The position numbers were made by a program, and so were the translations under genes. Positions 1-9,181 of a DNA stretch of 58,326 nucleotides are shown here, piece by piece; the first letter of the stretch is position 1, and each line of letters opens with the position of its first letter. The DNA is taken from positions 1 to 58,326 of the forward strand of contig JAAWHL010000004.1 in NCBI GenBank assembly GCA_022795855.1, in the 5' to 3' direction. The stretch is from Lawsonibacter sp. (lineage in GTDB: Bacteria; Bacillota; Clostridia; Oscillospirales; Oscillospiraceae). Under the pieces are notes generated by a model, which was given only the letters and a program-made list of their open reading frames with translations, ran no database searches and was not told the DNA's origin.

Positions 1-4
1 GCAT
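1..4 (-). other. Possible start of a minus-strand gene running off the left edge
   Basis: On the minus strand an ATG lies at 4-2, preceded by a GAGAGGG Shine-Dalgarno-like run and, further up, by a TATAAT hexamer at 43-38. No good -35 is visible. Only the first codon is inside the window, so the product cannot be known. Confidence 0.35.
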
Positions 5-112
5 TCCCTCTCGTGTTTTGTGGTTGGTCGCGCTTCCATTATAACACTTTTGGGCTATGCCTTCCTTTTTCGTTATTTTTCAGATTTGCTCATTTATAGC
101 AAATATATAAAA

Positions 113-135
113 ATGAGCAGCTTTTAGCTGCTCAT
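113..135 (-). terminator. Hairpin with U-rich tail on the minus strand
   Basis: A perfect 9-bp inverted repeat (113-121 with 127-135, 5-nt loop) is followed on the minus strand by a T-rich run (ttttatatattt). It looks like an intrinsic terminator for minus-strand transcription, and may have belonged to the decayed recombinase module next to it. Confidence 0.55.
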
Positions 136-289
136 GAGCACACATGACTAAATTATCTAATAAATGATGAGTGCTATTTTACTCCATTGGTCATGCAGGA
201 TATCCTGGAAAAGTCTGAAAAATCAGCAAAATTGTAATCTAGTAAATTGCGTTAAAAACTTATATTTTTTCTACTTTTCACAACTTGTT

Positions 290-430
290 AGTAGGCAATT
301 TCGTCAACTTAACATTAAAGTCGCTGCCCATCTGATCGTCGCTGTCCACTCCGTCATTAACGGCGATAAAGCGAACGCCCAATTCTGGAAAGCGGATTTC
401 GACGCTTTCACCGACTTTCCGCAACCCGTC
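290..430 (-). pseudogene. Remnant of a large serine recombinase (TndX/TnpX-like)
   Basis: Read on the minus strand, about 423-317 encodes a stretch with FPELGVRFIAVNDGVDS followed by D-D-Q-M-G-S-D-F. This matches the conserved segment of the resolvase domain of large serine recombinases carried by clostridial transposons and prophages (established family signature). The frame reaches a stop near 290, similarity ends after the SDF residues, and no start, catalytic serine region or C-terminal domain is present. The surrounding 1-561 is visibly more AT-rich than the rest of the window, as expected for a decayed mobile element. The small plus-strand open frame over the same bases is an antisense shadow. 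Confidence 0.7.
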
Positions 431-561
431 ATTTTGCTACAAATGAACTGCTGCCGGTTCAAACGTCTCTTAACCTCCTCATATGACTATGCGAAAGCCG
501 GCACAGCTTAACGCCGCGCCGGCCCCCGCTCAATATTACTCCTGAAGTTTTTTCTGCCCCC

Positions 562-2064
<1,503 letters not shown>

Positions 2065-2122
2065 TCACCCCATCTGAACTGCGGGGCACTTTTGGTTGAA
2101 ACACGAGATGAATATTTCTTCT

Positions 2123-2151
2123 ATTTTACCCCGTTCTGCATTTCTTGTCAA
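2123..2151 (-). promoter_or_regulatory. Sigma-A type promoter of guaB
   Basis: On the minus strand TTGACA (2151-2146) and TAAAAT (2128-2123) are separated by exactly 17 nt and point at guaB, whose start lies about 85 nt downstream. Confidence 0.8.
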
Positions 2152-2192
2152 GAAAACACTGGGTGTAGGAGTACAACACTGGGCAGCCATTA

Positions 2193-2665
2193 TTATTCCT
2201 GCACCGCAGGGATCTCGTTGCTTTTTCCGTCCACGCTCTTGCTGGCCCAGGTAATTCCCAGTTCGCACAGTTGTGCGCTTATAATATGCAGTAGACTGTC
2301 ATAGCTGTCCATTTTCCCCGTCGAACGGACAGTTTTCCCGCCCAGTGACACAGTGACCTCTTGGCGGTTTTCTGGCAGCATTTCCTCTGCCACCTCATCA
2401 GGCACCGGCTCAGGGAATCGGGCTTTACCAACTTCAGCAGACACAAAAACCAGTAATAACACGGTATTCGCTCAATTTCTACCTCTTTTCGCGAAAATTC
2501 CCTTGTCCGCTCATTGGTCGCCCATTGATGCAGTTGATTGGGATTCTTCAACCCACACAGGCTCCCCAGAACTACGATACTGATAATATCTGCCGCCTGG
2601 TAATAATACCCATCATATACTTTTGTCGTTTCTACTTCCTCGAAGTACTCCTTTATGCTTTTCAT
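2193..2665 (-). pseudogene. ISAs1-family transposase remnant, frameshifted and truncated
   Basis: The reading starts at an ATG at 2665 behind a G-rich SD and encodes MKSIKEYFEEVETTKVYDGYY followed by a hydrophobic 'ADIISIVVLGSLCGL' segment. This is the transposase-associated N-terminal domain of ISAs1 elements. A frameshift around 2330-2460 moves the reading into a second frame, where 'SLGGKTVRSTGK' and 'LHIISAQL...KSNEIPAVQE' are the continuing DDE transposase signatures. It stops at 2193, so most of the DDE domain is gone. The copy is inactive. No terminal inverted repeats were identified. Confidence 0.8.
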
Positions 2666-2952
2666 GCCCCCCATTCTACCTCTTTTCCTCTTTAGGGGCA
2701 AAATTGATTTCCGTAGGGCACCCCCTATGATTTGATAAGATACTAGTTAAACTGCGGGAGTACAATCTATACCGGACAGCGGACCGCCGTGGAAGAAACC
2801 GCTCATAAGGATGAGCCCCCTCAGCCGGTCTTCTCCTCTCGCCTCCCCCGTCCACCCCGTTTTGCAATCCCCCGGCCGGCAAAGCTGCCGGAGCAATTTG
2901 CCTGCTGCACGAATCTGAAATAGGGACCGGCGGCGGCCTGACCGGATAAAAA

Positions 2953-2981
2953 TTGCATTTCCTGCCGGAACGTGGTACAAT
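2953..2981 (+). promoter_or_regulatory. Promoter of the nuclease gene
   Basis: TTGCAT (2953-2958), a 17-nt spacer and TACAAT (2976-2981) lie about 75 nt upstream of the nuclease start. Confidence 0.7.
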
Positions 2982-2996
2982 GGGGAAAATTAAGGG

Positions 2997-3045
2997 CCTG
3001 TATTCATCGCCGAACATGACGCCGGGGTGTGAATACAGGTTTTTA
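2997..3045 (+). promoter_or_regulatory. Terminator-like hairpin in the nuclease leader
   Basis: A perfect 10-bp inverted repeat (2997-3006 with 3030-3039) is followed at once by five Ts and then by the SD. It lies between the promoter and the start codon, so it could act as an attenuator or as an RNA structure controlling translation. No known riboswitch core was recognised in the 23-nt loop. Confidence 0.5.
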
Positions 3046-3058
3046 GGGAGGAACCCCC

Positions 3059-3973
3059 ATGAAAAAGAGAAAAAAATCCCTTGGGTCGGCTGTGCTGGCC
3101 CTGGTGCTGCTGGTGCTGCTGGCCGCCGGCCAGGCACTGATGGAGCGGGCGGCCCAGCCCGCACAGCTGTCCTTCCGTCTGGAGGACATCCCGCCCTTTT
3201 CCCAGGCGGCCTATGTGGAGCTGGAGGACAACCGCCCCTCGTTTCCGGAGGAGGACATACGTCCGGAATGCTTTGAGCGGTACAGCGAGCTGGACGCTCT
3301 GGGGCGCTGCGGTGCGGCCTACGCCTGCGTAGGGCTGGAGACCATGCCCACGGAGGGGCGGGAATCCATCGGACACGTCCGCCCCACCGGCTGGCACTCG
3401 GTGCGCTACAGCGGGGTGGACGGAGGCAGTCTCTACAACCGCTGCCATCTCATTGGATTTCAGCTTACCGCGGAGAATGCCAACGAGAAAAATCTGATTA
3501 CCGGCACCCGCTATTTGAATGTAACCGGAATGCTCCCCTTTGAAAACCAGGTGGCCGAGTACGTAAAAAGCACGGGCGGCCATGTGCTCTACCGGGTGAC
3601 GCCGGTATTCACGGGGGAGGAGCTGGTGGCCCGGGGGGTACGGATGGAGGGCTGGTCGGTGGAGGACCAAGGCGCGTCGGTGTGCTTTGATGTCTACGCC
3701 TACAACAACCAGCCCGGCATCACCATCGACTACGCCACCGGGGAGAGCCGGCAGGACAGCCAAAGCGCCGCGCCTGCCCAGGGCTCTTCCGGCCAGGGCT
3801 CTTCCAGCCAGGAGACGGCGCAGTACGTCATTAACCTGAAGTCTGGGAAATTTCATCTGCCGGACTGCTCCGGAGCGGCGTCCATCACCGAAGAAAACCG
3901 GCAGGACTACACCGGGACCCGTCAGTCCCTGCTGGACCAGGGGTATGAGCCCTGCGGCCAGTGCCGGCCGTAG
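3059..3973 (+). CDS. Secreted DNA/RNA non-specific endonuclease with C-terminal Cys-rich domain
   Basis: Likely a membrane-anchored or exported nuclease of the DNA/RNA non-specific endonuclease family (EndA/streptodornase-like). A basic N-terminus plus hydrophobic segment (about residues 8-25) gives an export signal or anchor. The core has the NRCHLIGFQL motif (catalytic His about 131, in place of the DRGH of NucA) and GTRYLN with the metal-binding Asn. After a Gln/Ser-rich linker, a C-terminal segment (about 255-304, Y-V-I-N...FHLPDCSGA...PCGQCRP) resembles the small Ada-type Cys-rich zinc domain often attached to such nucleases. The start has a strong GGGAGG SD. A role in nucleotide scavenging or DNA uptake is inference. 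Confidence 0.88.
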   Translation: MKKRKKSLGSAVLALVLLVLLAAGQALMERAAQPAQLSFRLEDIPPFSQAAYVELEDNRPSFPEEDIRPECFERYSELDALGRCGAAYACVGLETMPTEGRESIGHVRPTGWHSVRYSGVDGGSLYNRCHLIGFQLTAENANEKNLITGTRYLNVTGMLPFENQVAEYVKSTGGHVLYRVTPVFTGEELVARGVRMEGWSVEDQGASVCFDVYAYNNQPGITIDYATGESRQDSQSAAPAQGSSGQGSSSQETAQYVINLKSGKFHLPDCSGAASITEENRQDYTGTRQSLLDQGYEPCGQCRP

Positions 3974-4004
3974 GCAGAGAACCGGAGAGAAAGGAGCGAC
4001 GGCC

Positions 4005-4775
4005 ATGATACGTCTGGTGGCCAGCGACATTGACGGGACCCTGCTTCAAGGGGATGAGACGGAGATTCCCCGGGGAATTTTTGAGCAGATTGCCCGTCTG
4101 CGGAAAAAAAACATCCTCTTCTGTCCGGCCAGCGGCCGGCAGTATACCAGCCTGCGCCGGCTGTTTGCCCCGGTGGCCGGGGAGATTCCCTTTCTGTGTG
4201 AAAACGGGGCGGTGGTCTATGGCCCGGGCAGCCCTGGGCCGGTACTGGGCAGGACTGCCATGAACTGGGACGACGCTATGGAGCTGTGCCGGGAGATTAT
4301 GGAGCGCCCGGAGTGCGAGGTGCTGATTTCCGGCGCGGACACCAGCTATCTGTGCCCCAAGGGGGACGAGATTGAGAATATCATCCGCTATTCCGTGGGC
4401 AATCACACGGTGCTTGTCCCGTCGCCCGCTCAGGTGCCGGAGGAAATTGTAAAAATTGCCGCCTACTGCCCCCGCGGTTCGGCGGCGGCGGAGCCGGAGA
4501 TGGCGCCCCGATGGCGGGACCGGTTCAGCGTGGCGGTTGCGGGAGAGACCTGGCTGGATTTCACCCTGGCCAACAAGGGTACGGGGATGGAGCTGCTGTG
4601 CGCGGGGCTGGGGATTTCTCTGGAGGAGGTCATGGCCTTTGGAGATAACTTTAATGATTTGCCGATGCTGGAGCGGGTGGGCAGGCCCTATGTGGTGGAC
4701 AGTGCGGCGCCCGAGCTGCTCCGGCGCATTCCGAACCACTGCCGCCGGGTGGAGGAGGTACTTGCGGCGCTGTAG
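4005..4775 (+). CDS. Cof-type HAD-IIB phosphatase
   Basis: Predicted cytoplasmic phosphatase of sugar phosphates or nucleotide-like metabolites. The 256 residues carry HAD motif I DIDGT (nucleophile Asp 8, general acid Asp 10), motif II around FCPASGR, and the motif III/IV region ending in GDNFNDLPML near the C-terminus, the usual Cof/YidA arrangement with a C2 cap. The chosen ATG has an AAAGGAG site 8 nt upstream; the longer open frame begins inside the preceding gene and lacks an SD. It follows the nuclease gene by about 30 nt and may share its transcript. The substrate is unknown. Confidence 0.88.
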   Translation: MIRLVASDIDGTLLQGDETEIPRGIFEQIARLRKKNILFCPASGRQYTSLRRLFAPVAGEIPFLCENGAVVYGPGSPGPVLGRTAMNWDDAMELCREIMERPECEVLISGADTSYLCPKGDEIENIIRYSVGNHTVLVPSPAQVPEEIVKIAAYCPRGSAAAEPEMAPRWRDRFSVAVAGETWLDFTLANKGTGMELLCAGLGISLEEVMAFGDNFNDLPMLERVGRPYVVDSAAPELLRRIPNHCRRVEEVLAAL

Positions 4776-4802
4776 CAGCGGCGCAAGGGGAGAAAAATGA
4801 AA

Positions 4803-4824
4803 TTTTGACGGATTTCCGTCAAAA
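4803..4824. promoter_or_regulatory. Perfect palindrome upstream of the GntR-type gene
   Basis: The arms TTTTGACGGA and TCCGTCAAAA are perfect 10-bp inverted repeats with a 2-nt centre. They end five bases before the -35 of the promoter at 4830-4858. The position suits an operator for autoregulation. A terminator for the upstream HAD gene is the alternative, but no clear T-run follows beyond the arm itself. Confidence 0.55.
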
Positions 4825-4829
4825 TCTAC

Positions 4830-4858
4830 TTGACGCGGCAGGGAAAAAGGGAGATAAT
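4830..4858 (+). promoter_or_regulatory. Promoter of the GntR-type regulator gene
   Basis: TTGACG (4830-4835), a 17-nt spacer and GATAAT (4853-4858). The palindrome at 4803-4824 lies directly upstream. Confidence 0.7.
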
Positions 4859-5029
4859 AAGGGTAAAATATTTACAGCGCTTGCCGAAGATTGACTTCCG
4901 CGGGAGGCTGTCCGGCAGAGCCGGAGGGCCCCAGCATGGTAATCCATAATATGAGAGCTCGCCTGCTTTGCTGGATCGAGTGCGCCGAGGGCAGCCGTCT
5001 GATCATGATGGACCGTAAGGAGAATGGTT

Positions 5030-6130
5030 ATGGGCGCGTCGAACAAAAAATCAGAGCAGGTCTACCGCTGGGTCATCAGGTACATTGACGAGAATAAATT
5101 TTCCGGCAATCTGAAGCTGCCCTCTGAGAATACCCTGTGCCGCACCCTGGCGGTGAGCCGTGAGACGGTCCGCACCGCCCTGGAGCGGCTGATGCAGGAG
5201 GGGTACGTCTACAAGGTGAAGGGGAGCGGCACCTACATCAACAAAGAGGCTGTCCTGCCCCGCACGCTGAACGCCGGAAAGGCCCCCTGCAAGATTGGTC
5301 TGATTCTCCAGGGCCAGGATAAAAATGTCAATTCCGACCTGATTAAGGGGGTAAAAAGCACCCTGCCCGGCGGCCAGGTGGAGCTTTGCGTCTTTGTTAC
5401 GGACAACAAGTTCGCCAACGAGCGCCGGTGCCTTCAGACGGTGGTCAACCAGAATTTCCAGGGCTTTATTATCGACGGGGTGAAATCCAGCCTGCTCCAC
5501 CCCAACCTGGACTGCTACCACCAGATTTCCCGGCGGCGTATCCCCATCATTTTCTATAACTACTACAAGAACACCCGCTATCCCCGGGTGACAGTGAACG
5601 ATTTGAAATGCGCCAACCGGCTGGTCGATCTGCTGCTCCAGGCCGGACACCGGCATATCGCGGGTATTTTTTCCTATGACGACTACCAGAGCGTAGAAAA
5701 ATTCCACGGCATGGCCGCCGCGATGCAGCGGCGGGGCGTGGAGCTTCAGGACGACTATATCAGGTGGTGCGCCTCCGGCGAGATTTTCGGCCACGGGGAG
5801 TCCCGGTGTGTGGAGAAATTTCTGAAGGGGCTGCCCCGGTGTACTGCGGTGGTGTGCTGTAATAATGCCATTTACCGTACAGTGCGGAATGCGCTGAAGA
5901 AGATGGGCAAGCGCGTGCCGGAGGACTACTCCCTGGTGTGCTTTGACTACTCTGACGGGGATTGGGAGCAGGAGGGTATCACCTGTTCCATTTATCAGAG
6001 CTATCAGATGGGCCAGTGCGCGGCCAGCCGCCTGATGAAGATGATTCAGCAGCGGGAGTGCGAGGACCGGGAGTATTCCTATGTGCTGGAGCCGGAAATC
6101 TATGTCGGCCGCTCTGTGCGGCAGCTGTGA
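5030..6130 (+). CDS. GntR-family repressor with LacI-type sugar-binding domain (AraR-like)
   Basis: A transcription regulator of 366 residues. The N-terminal 70 residues form a GntR winged helix (YRWVIRYIDENKF...LPSENTLCRTLAVSRETVRTALERLMQEGYVYKVKGSGTYI has the classical pattern). The remainder, from about residue 90, is a periplasmic-binding-protein-like effector domain (IGLILQG..., GFIIDGVKSS, VTVNDLKCANRLVDLLLQAGHRHIAGIF), as in AraR-type arabinose repressors. ATG 5030 is 7 nt from an AGGAG; an ATG at 5024 lies too close to the SD. No sugar genes are adjacent, so the regulon is probably elsewhere, apart from possible autoregulation at 4803-4824. Confidence 0.9.
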   Translation: MGASNKKSEQVYRWVIRYIDENKFSGNLKLPSENTLCRTLAVSRETVRTALERLMQEGYVYKVKGSGTYINKEAVLPRTLNAGKAPCKIGLILQGQDKNVNSDLIKGVKSTLPGGQVELCVFVTDNKFANERRCLQTVVNQNFQGFIIDGVKSSLLHPNLDCYHQISRRRIPIIFYNYYKNTRYPRVTVNDLKCANRLVDLLLQAGHRHIAGIFSYDDYQSVEKFHGMAAAMQRRGVELQDDYIRWCASGEIFGHGESRCVEKFLKGLPRCTAVVCCNNAIYRTVRNALKKMGKRVPEDYSLVCFDYSDGDWEQEGITCSIYQSYQMGQCAASRLMKMIQQRECEDREYSYVLEPEIYVGRSVRQL

Positions 6131-6150
6131 CGAGCGTTTCAGAGAACCCA

Positions 6151-6187
6151 AAATCCGCCCTCTCCCGATGGGAGAGGGCGGATTTTT
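6151..6187 (+). terminator. Strong intrinsic terminator
   Basis: A 16-bp stem (6151-6166 with 6170-6185), 3-nt loop and T-run follow the GntR-type gene by about 20 nt. Confidence 0.9.
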
Positions 6188-6274
6188 CAGCGCCTGTTCG
6201 GCATTTTGAAAAACACAGGCTTGTTCAAACGGCTGAGCCTCTGCTGATTCATTTTTATTGACTGCGCCGGCCTC

Positions 6275-7021
6275 TTACTGCGCGCTGCCAAAAATCAGAC
6301 GGACTTCAAAGCGGGGCCGGCCCCCTTCGTCCCGCCCCTGAACATAGACCCCCTGCCCCTCCTGTCCGGCCAGCAGAACCAGCTCCTCCTTCACCCTGCA
6401 CTCGGCCAGGTATCCCAGCTGCATCTCCTGTACAAACCGCCCCTCCGAGAGGTCCTCCATTCCGATGGCGTCACAGGCAAAGTCGGCATAGCGGGTGTTG
6501 TTCACATGGCCGTTCATGTCTGTGTCGCTGTACCGCATCCGCCGCCGGCCCACGGGCTCCAGCTCCTCGGGCGCACGCAGCTTGAACAGCTTTTTCCCCT
6601 TGCGCCGCTCCCCTCCGTCCGTGCCCGCCAGGAGCGGGACGCTGTCCAGGCGCAGCAGCCTGTGGCTGTCCGCGTCGGCCAGCACCCAGAGTGAGACCGC
6701 CTCGCCCGCCGGGCGTCCGTCCGCCAAAAGGTCAAAATCCCGGTACATCGCCGCGCCCGCTCCGCCCCGATGCCAGGTCCGTACTGTCAGCTCCTCTCCC
6801 CACCTCAGGGGCCGCTCCAGACGGAACCACATCCGGGCCAGCATCCAGAAGGCCCGATATTCCTCCATCAGCCGCTCCCGGCCGAACCCGCCGTCCTGGG
6901 CGGCCAGGGTGGCCGCCTCCTGCAAATGCCCCAGCAGAGCGGACGGCCGGCAGCGCCCCTGTCCGTCCGCGTCCCGGCTGTCCACGCCGGTTTTGTATTC
7001 ATACCAGACGCTCACCCTCAC
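6275..7021 (-). CDS. Acyl-ACP thioesterase (FatA-like, double hotdog)
   Basis: Predicted to hydrolyse acyl-ACP, releasing free fatty acid. The 248 residues show the family's two hotdog halves. The second contains the diagnostic RYSDTDMNGHVNNTRYADFACD segment with the catalytic Asn/His; the first has W-F-R-L...WGEELTVRTWH. The reading overlaps the stop of the upstream zinc-ribbon gene by 4 nt (GTGA), which favours GTG 7021; a GTG at 7015 sits better relative to an AAAGGA site, so the start is uncertain by two codons. The longer open frame upstream is only read-through over the neighbouring gene. The coupling suggests a two-gene operon. Confidence 0.87.
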   Translation of the reverse strand: MRVSVWYEYKTGVDSRDADGQGRCRPSALLGHLQEAATLAAQDGGFGRERLMEEYRAFWMLARMWFRLERPLRWGEELTVRTWHRGGAGAAMYRDFDLLADGRPAGEAVSLWVLADADSHRLLRLDSVPLLAGTDGGERRKGKKLFKLRAPEELEPVGRRRMRYSDTDMNGHVNNTRYADFACDAIGMEDLSEGRFVQEMQLGYLAECRVKEELVLLAGQEGQGVYVQGRDEGGRPRFEVRLIFGSAQ

Positions 7022-7629
7022 ACGTCCTTTCCCCGAAGCAGAATGGTGTCCTTGCAGCAGATGTCGTCGATGTCGTCCGCTGTGGCGGCGGGAATGCGCA
7101 TCTGGGCTCCGCACCGGGCGCAGCTCAGGTCCACCGAGCTGTAATTCACCTTCATATTGTACCGGGTTGAGCCGCAGGCGCAGTGAATGCCGCCCCGCTT
7201 GGCAATATCCCGCAGCTCCGACAGCACCTCGTGCATGACAATCTCGTCCAGGAAGGCCCCCTTCCCCTCTTCCTCCTCCGTCAGCTTGTCCACCGCCTGC
7301 TCCAGCCGGGCGGTGGCGGCGTACACCGGCCCCTCCTCGCCCACATAGCAGCAGTCCAGGCCGGAGGCCGCGCAGGAGAAGGCCAGGGCCTTCTGGTGGA
7401 GAAAGGCGTTGGCGGAGCACCGCACGCCGTGCGTCCGTCCGCAGAACAGGCAGGGCACCTCCATGGACACGTGGGCGCCCATGAAGTCCACCCGCAGCTC
7501 CGACCCGCCGCAGGGGCACCGGATATGGGCGGGGGCGGCCGCCAGGGCAAACAGGTCCTTCTCCACAATCACCGACTGGCGGCAGCGGGGGCAGATATAA
7601 GATAAAAAGCGTTTCGTCTCCTGCAGCAT
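7018..7629 (-). CDS. CpXC-like zinc-ribbon protein
   Basis: A 203-residue cytoplasmic protein with four cysteine knuckles: ICPRC (about 12-16), CPCGG (about 38-42), CLFC (about 60-63) and a C-terminal CACG...CARCG pair (about 156-180). The middle region is Glu-rich and helical. This fits the CpXC family, conserved in Clostridia and of unknown function. It probably binds zinc; no catalytic motif is visible. A GGAAGGGAG site precedes the ATG. It is translationally coupled to the acyl-ACP thioesterase downstream. Confidence 0.75.
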   Translation of the reverse strand: MLQETKRFLSYICPRCRQSVIVEKDLFALAAAPAHIRCPCGGSELRVDFMGAHVSMEVPCLFCGRTHGVRCSANAFLHQKALAFSCAASGLDCCYVGEEGPVYAATARLEQAVDKLTEEEEGKGAFLDEIVMHEVLSELRDIAKRGGIHCACGSTRYNMKVNYSSVDLSCARCGAQMRIPAATADDIDDICCKDTILLRGKDV

Positions 7630-7730
7630 GAGAAGCGCTCCCTTCCTTTGAATTGGACTGGCTTATTATACTCCAAAGCTGTCCGTTTGACCAGCCCTAT
7701 CCAAATTTCCAGCTTTATTTTCCTCAGCGA

Positions 7731-7759
7731 TTGACTTTCCCTTCTCCAGCCTCTATAAT
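7731..7759 (+). promoter_or_regulatory. Promoter of the NhaC-type antiporter gene
   Basis: TTGACT (7731-7736), a 17-nt spacer and TATAAT (7754-7759), about 50 nt before the start codon. Confidence 0.82.
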
Positions 7760-7810
7760 AATGTTTACATTTTCGTCACAATTTTACATGATTGAAGGAG
7801 GCGCAATCCT

Positions 7811-9139
7811 ATGACCGAGCGACGCAGCTCCCAAAAGGGCAATCCCGCCGCCCTGCTCCCCATCGGCGTGTTTCTGCTGCTCTACCTGGGCTTCGGCCTG
7901 GTATTTGAGTACGTTATGAAAATCCCCATGGGCTTCTACAACGTCAGCGCCATCGTGGTATTTCTGGCCGCCCTGCTGGTGGCGGTGGTCCAGGCAGGCA
8001 GAATCCCGTTCAACGAAAAGATGAAAATCATGGCCAAGGGTGCCTCGGATGAGAATGTGCTGACCATGTGCCTCATTTTCCTGGTGGCCGGCGCTTTCTC
8101 CGGCGCGGTGGGGGCCGCCGGGGGCGTGGACAACACCGTCAGCCTGTTCCTCACCTTCCTGCCCGCCCGGTTCGCGGTGGCGGGGCTGTTCCTCATCGGC
8201 TGCTTTATCTCCCTGTCCATGGGCTCTTCCTGCGCCACCATCGCCGCCCTGGCCCCTATCGCCGTGGGCATCAGCGAGAAGACGGACTTCCCGCTGGCCC
8301 TGTGCCTGGGCGCCGTGGTCTGCGGGGCGATGTTCGGCGACAACCTGTCCATGATTTCCGACACCACCATCGCCGCTGTGCGCACCCAGGGCTGTGAGAT
8401 GCGGGACAAGTTCTTTATGAATTTCCTGATTGTGCTCCCCGCCGCCCTGATCACGCTGGTGCTGCTGGTGGCCGTCACTCCCGGCGGGAATCCCACGCTC
8501 AGCCTGGACTCCTTCAATTTCTGGAAGGTTCTGCCCTATCTGGTGGTCCTGGTGGGCGCACTGATTGGCTTCAACGTCTTTCTGGTGCTGCTGGCAGGCA
8601 TCGCCCTGTCTCTTGTGGTAGGCATCGCCACCGGTATGTTCCCCTGGACGGACCTGTTCAACGTCACCTTCGCCGGCATCTCCAACATGTATGACATCAC
8701 CGTGATTTCCATCATCGTGGCCTGCATCGGCGCTCTGGTGGAGCATGGCGGCGGAATCCAGGCGATTATTGACTTCATCCACGCCCGCATCAACAGCAAA
8801 AAGGGCGCTCAGCTGGGGATTGCCGCCTTGGTGGCCGGAGTGGATATCGCGACCGCCAACAACACCATCGCCATCGTGATGTCCGGCTCCATTGCCCGGG
8901 ACATCAGCCAGGAGTACGGCATTGACCCCCGGCGCGCCGCCTCCCTGCTGGATATCTTCGCCTCTGTCATTCAGGGCATTCTGCCCTACGGCGCGCAGCT
9001 GCTCTACGCCGTCAGCGGGGCCGCCGCCATGGGCTACACCCTCAGCAGCGTCAAGCTGCTCCCCTATCTCTACTACCCCTTCCTGATGGCCGCATGTGCC
9101 CTGATATTCATCCTCTTTGTACCGGAGAAGAAGAAATAA
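7811..9139 (+). CDS. NhaC-family Na+/H+ antiporter-like transporter
   Basis: A polytopic membrane protein of 442 residues with about 11-12 hydrophobic segments. Conserved antiporter-like stretches include SMGSSCATIAALAPIAVGI, CGAMFGDNLSMISDTTIAAVRTQG and VAGVDIATANNTIAIVMSG. These Gly/Ser/Asp-rich re-entrant motifs are typical of the NhaC/ion-transporter superfamily (COG1757-like). Likely role: exchange of Na+ or an organic anion for protons in the cytoplasmic membrane. ATG 7811 has a GAAGGAGG site 7 nt upstream. The gene is monocistronic between a promoter and a strong terminator. Substrate unproven; amino-acid or malate/lactate exchange is possible. Confidence 0.85.
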   Translation: MTERRSSQKGNPAALLPIGVFLLLYLGFGLVFEYVMKIPMGFYNVSAIVVFLAALLVAVVQAGRIPFNEKMKIMAKGASDENVLTMCLIFLVAGAFSGAVGAAGGVDNTVSLFLTFLPARFAVAGLFLIGCFISLSMGSSCATIAALAPIAVGISEKTDFPLALCLGAVVCGAMFGDNLSMISDTTIAAVRTQGCEMRDKFFMNFLIVLPAALITLVLLVAVTPGGNPTLSLDSFNFWKVLPYLVVLVGALIGFNVFLVLLAGIALSLVVGIATGMFPWTDLFNVTFAGISNMYDITVISIIVACIGALVEHGGGIQAIIDFIHARINSKKGAQLGIAALVAGVDIATANNTIAIVMSGSIARDISQEYGIDPRRAASLLDIFASVIQGILPYGAQLLYAVSGAAAMGYTLSSVKLLPYLYYPFLMAACALIFILFVPEKKK

Positions 9140-9147
9140 TACAGCGC

Positions 9148-9180
9148 AGATGCCCGCACAGCCGTGCGGGCATCTTTTTT
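9148..9180 (+). terminator. Intrinsic terminator after the antiporter gene
   Basis: A perfect 12-bp stem (9148-9159 with 9164-9175), 4-nt loop and a run of Ts. It sits between convergent genes and can also close the minus-strand kinase transcript. Confidence 0.92.
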
Positions 9181-9181
9181 A

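Noticed and set aside
164-511. Plus-strand frame of 115 codons at the left edge
   Set aside because: The opposite strand carries the recombinase signature; the plus-strand protein has no recognisable pattern.
6188-6256. Sixth copy of the dispersed repeat
   Set aside because: Only GCCTGTT and TTGTTCAAAC-type ends are similar; too short and degenerate to support as a feature.
7022-7519. N-terminal extension of the thioesterase frame
   Set aside because: It runs over the zinc-ribbon gene in another frame; that gene has the Cys motifs and a start with SD.
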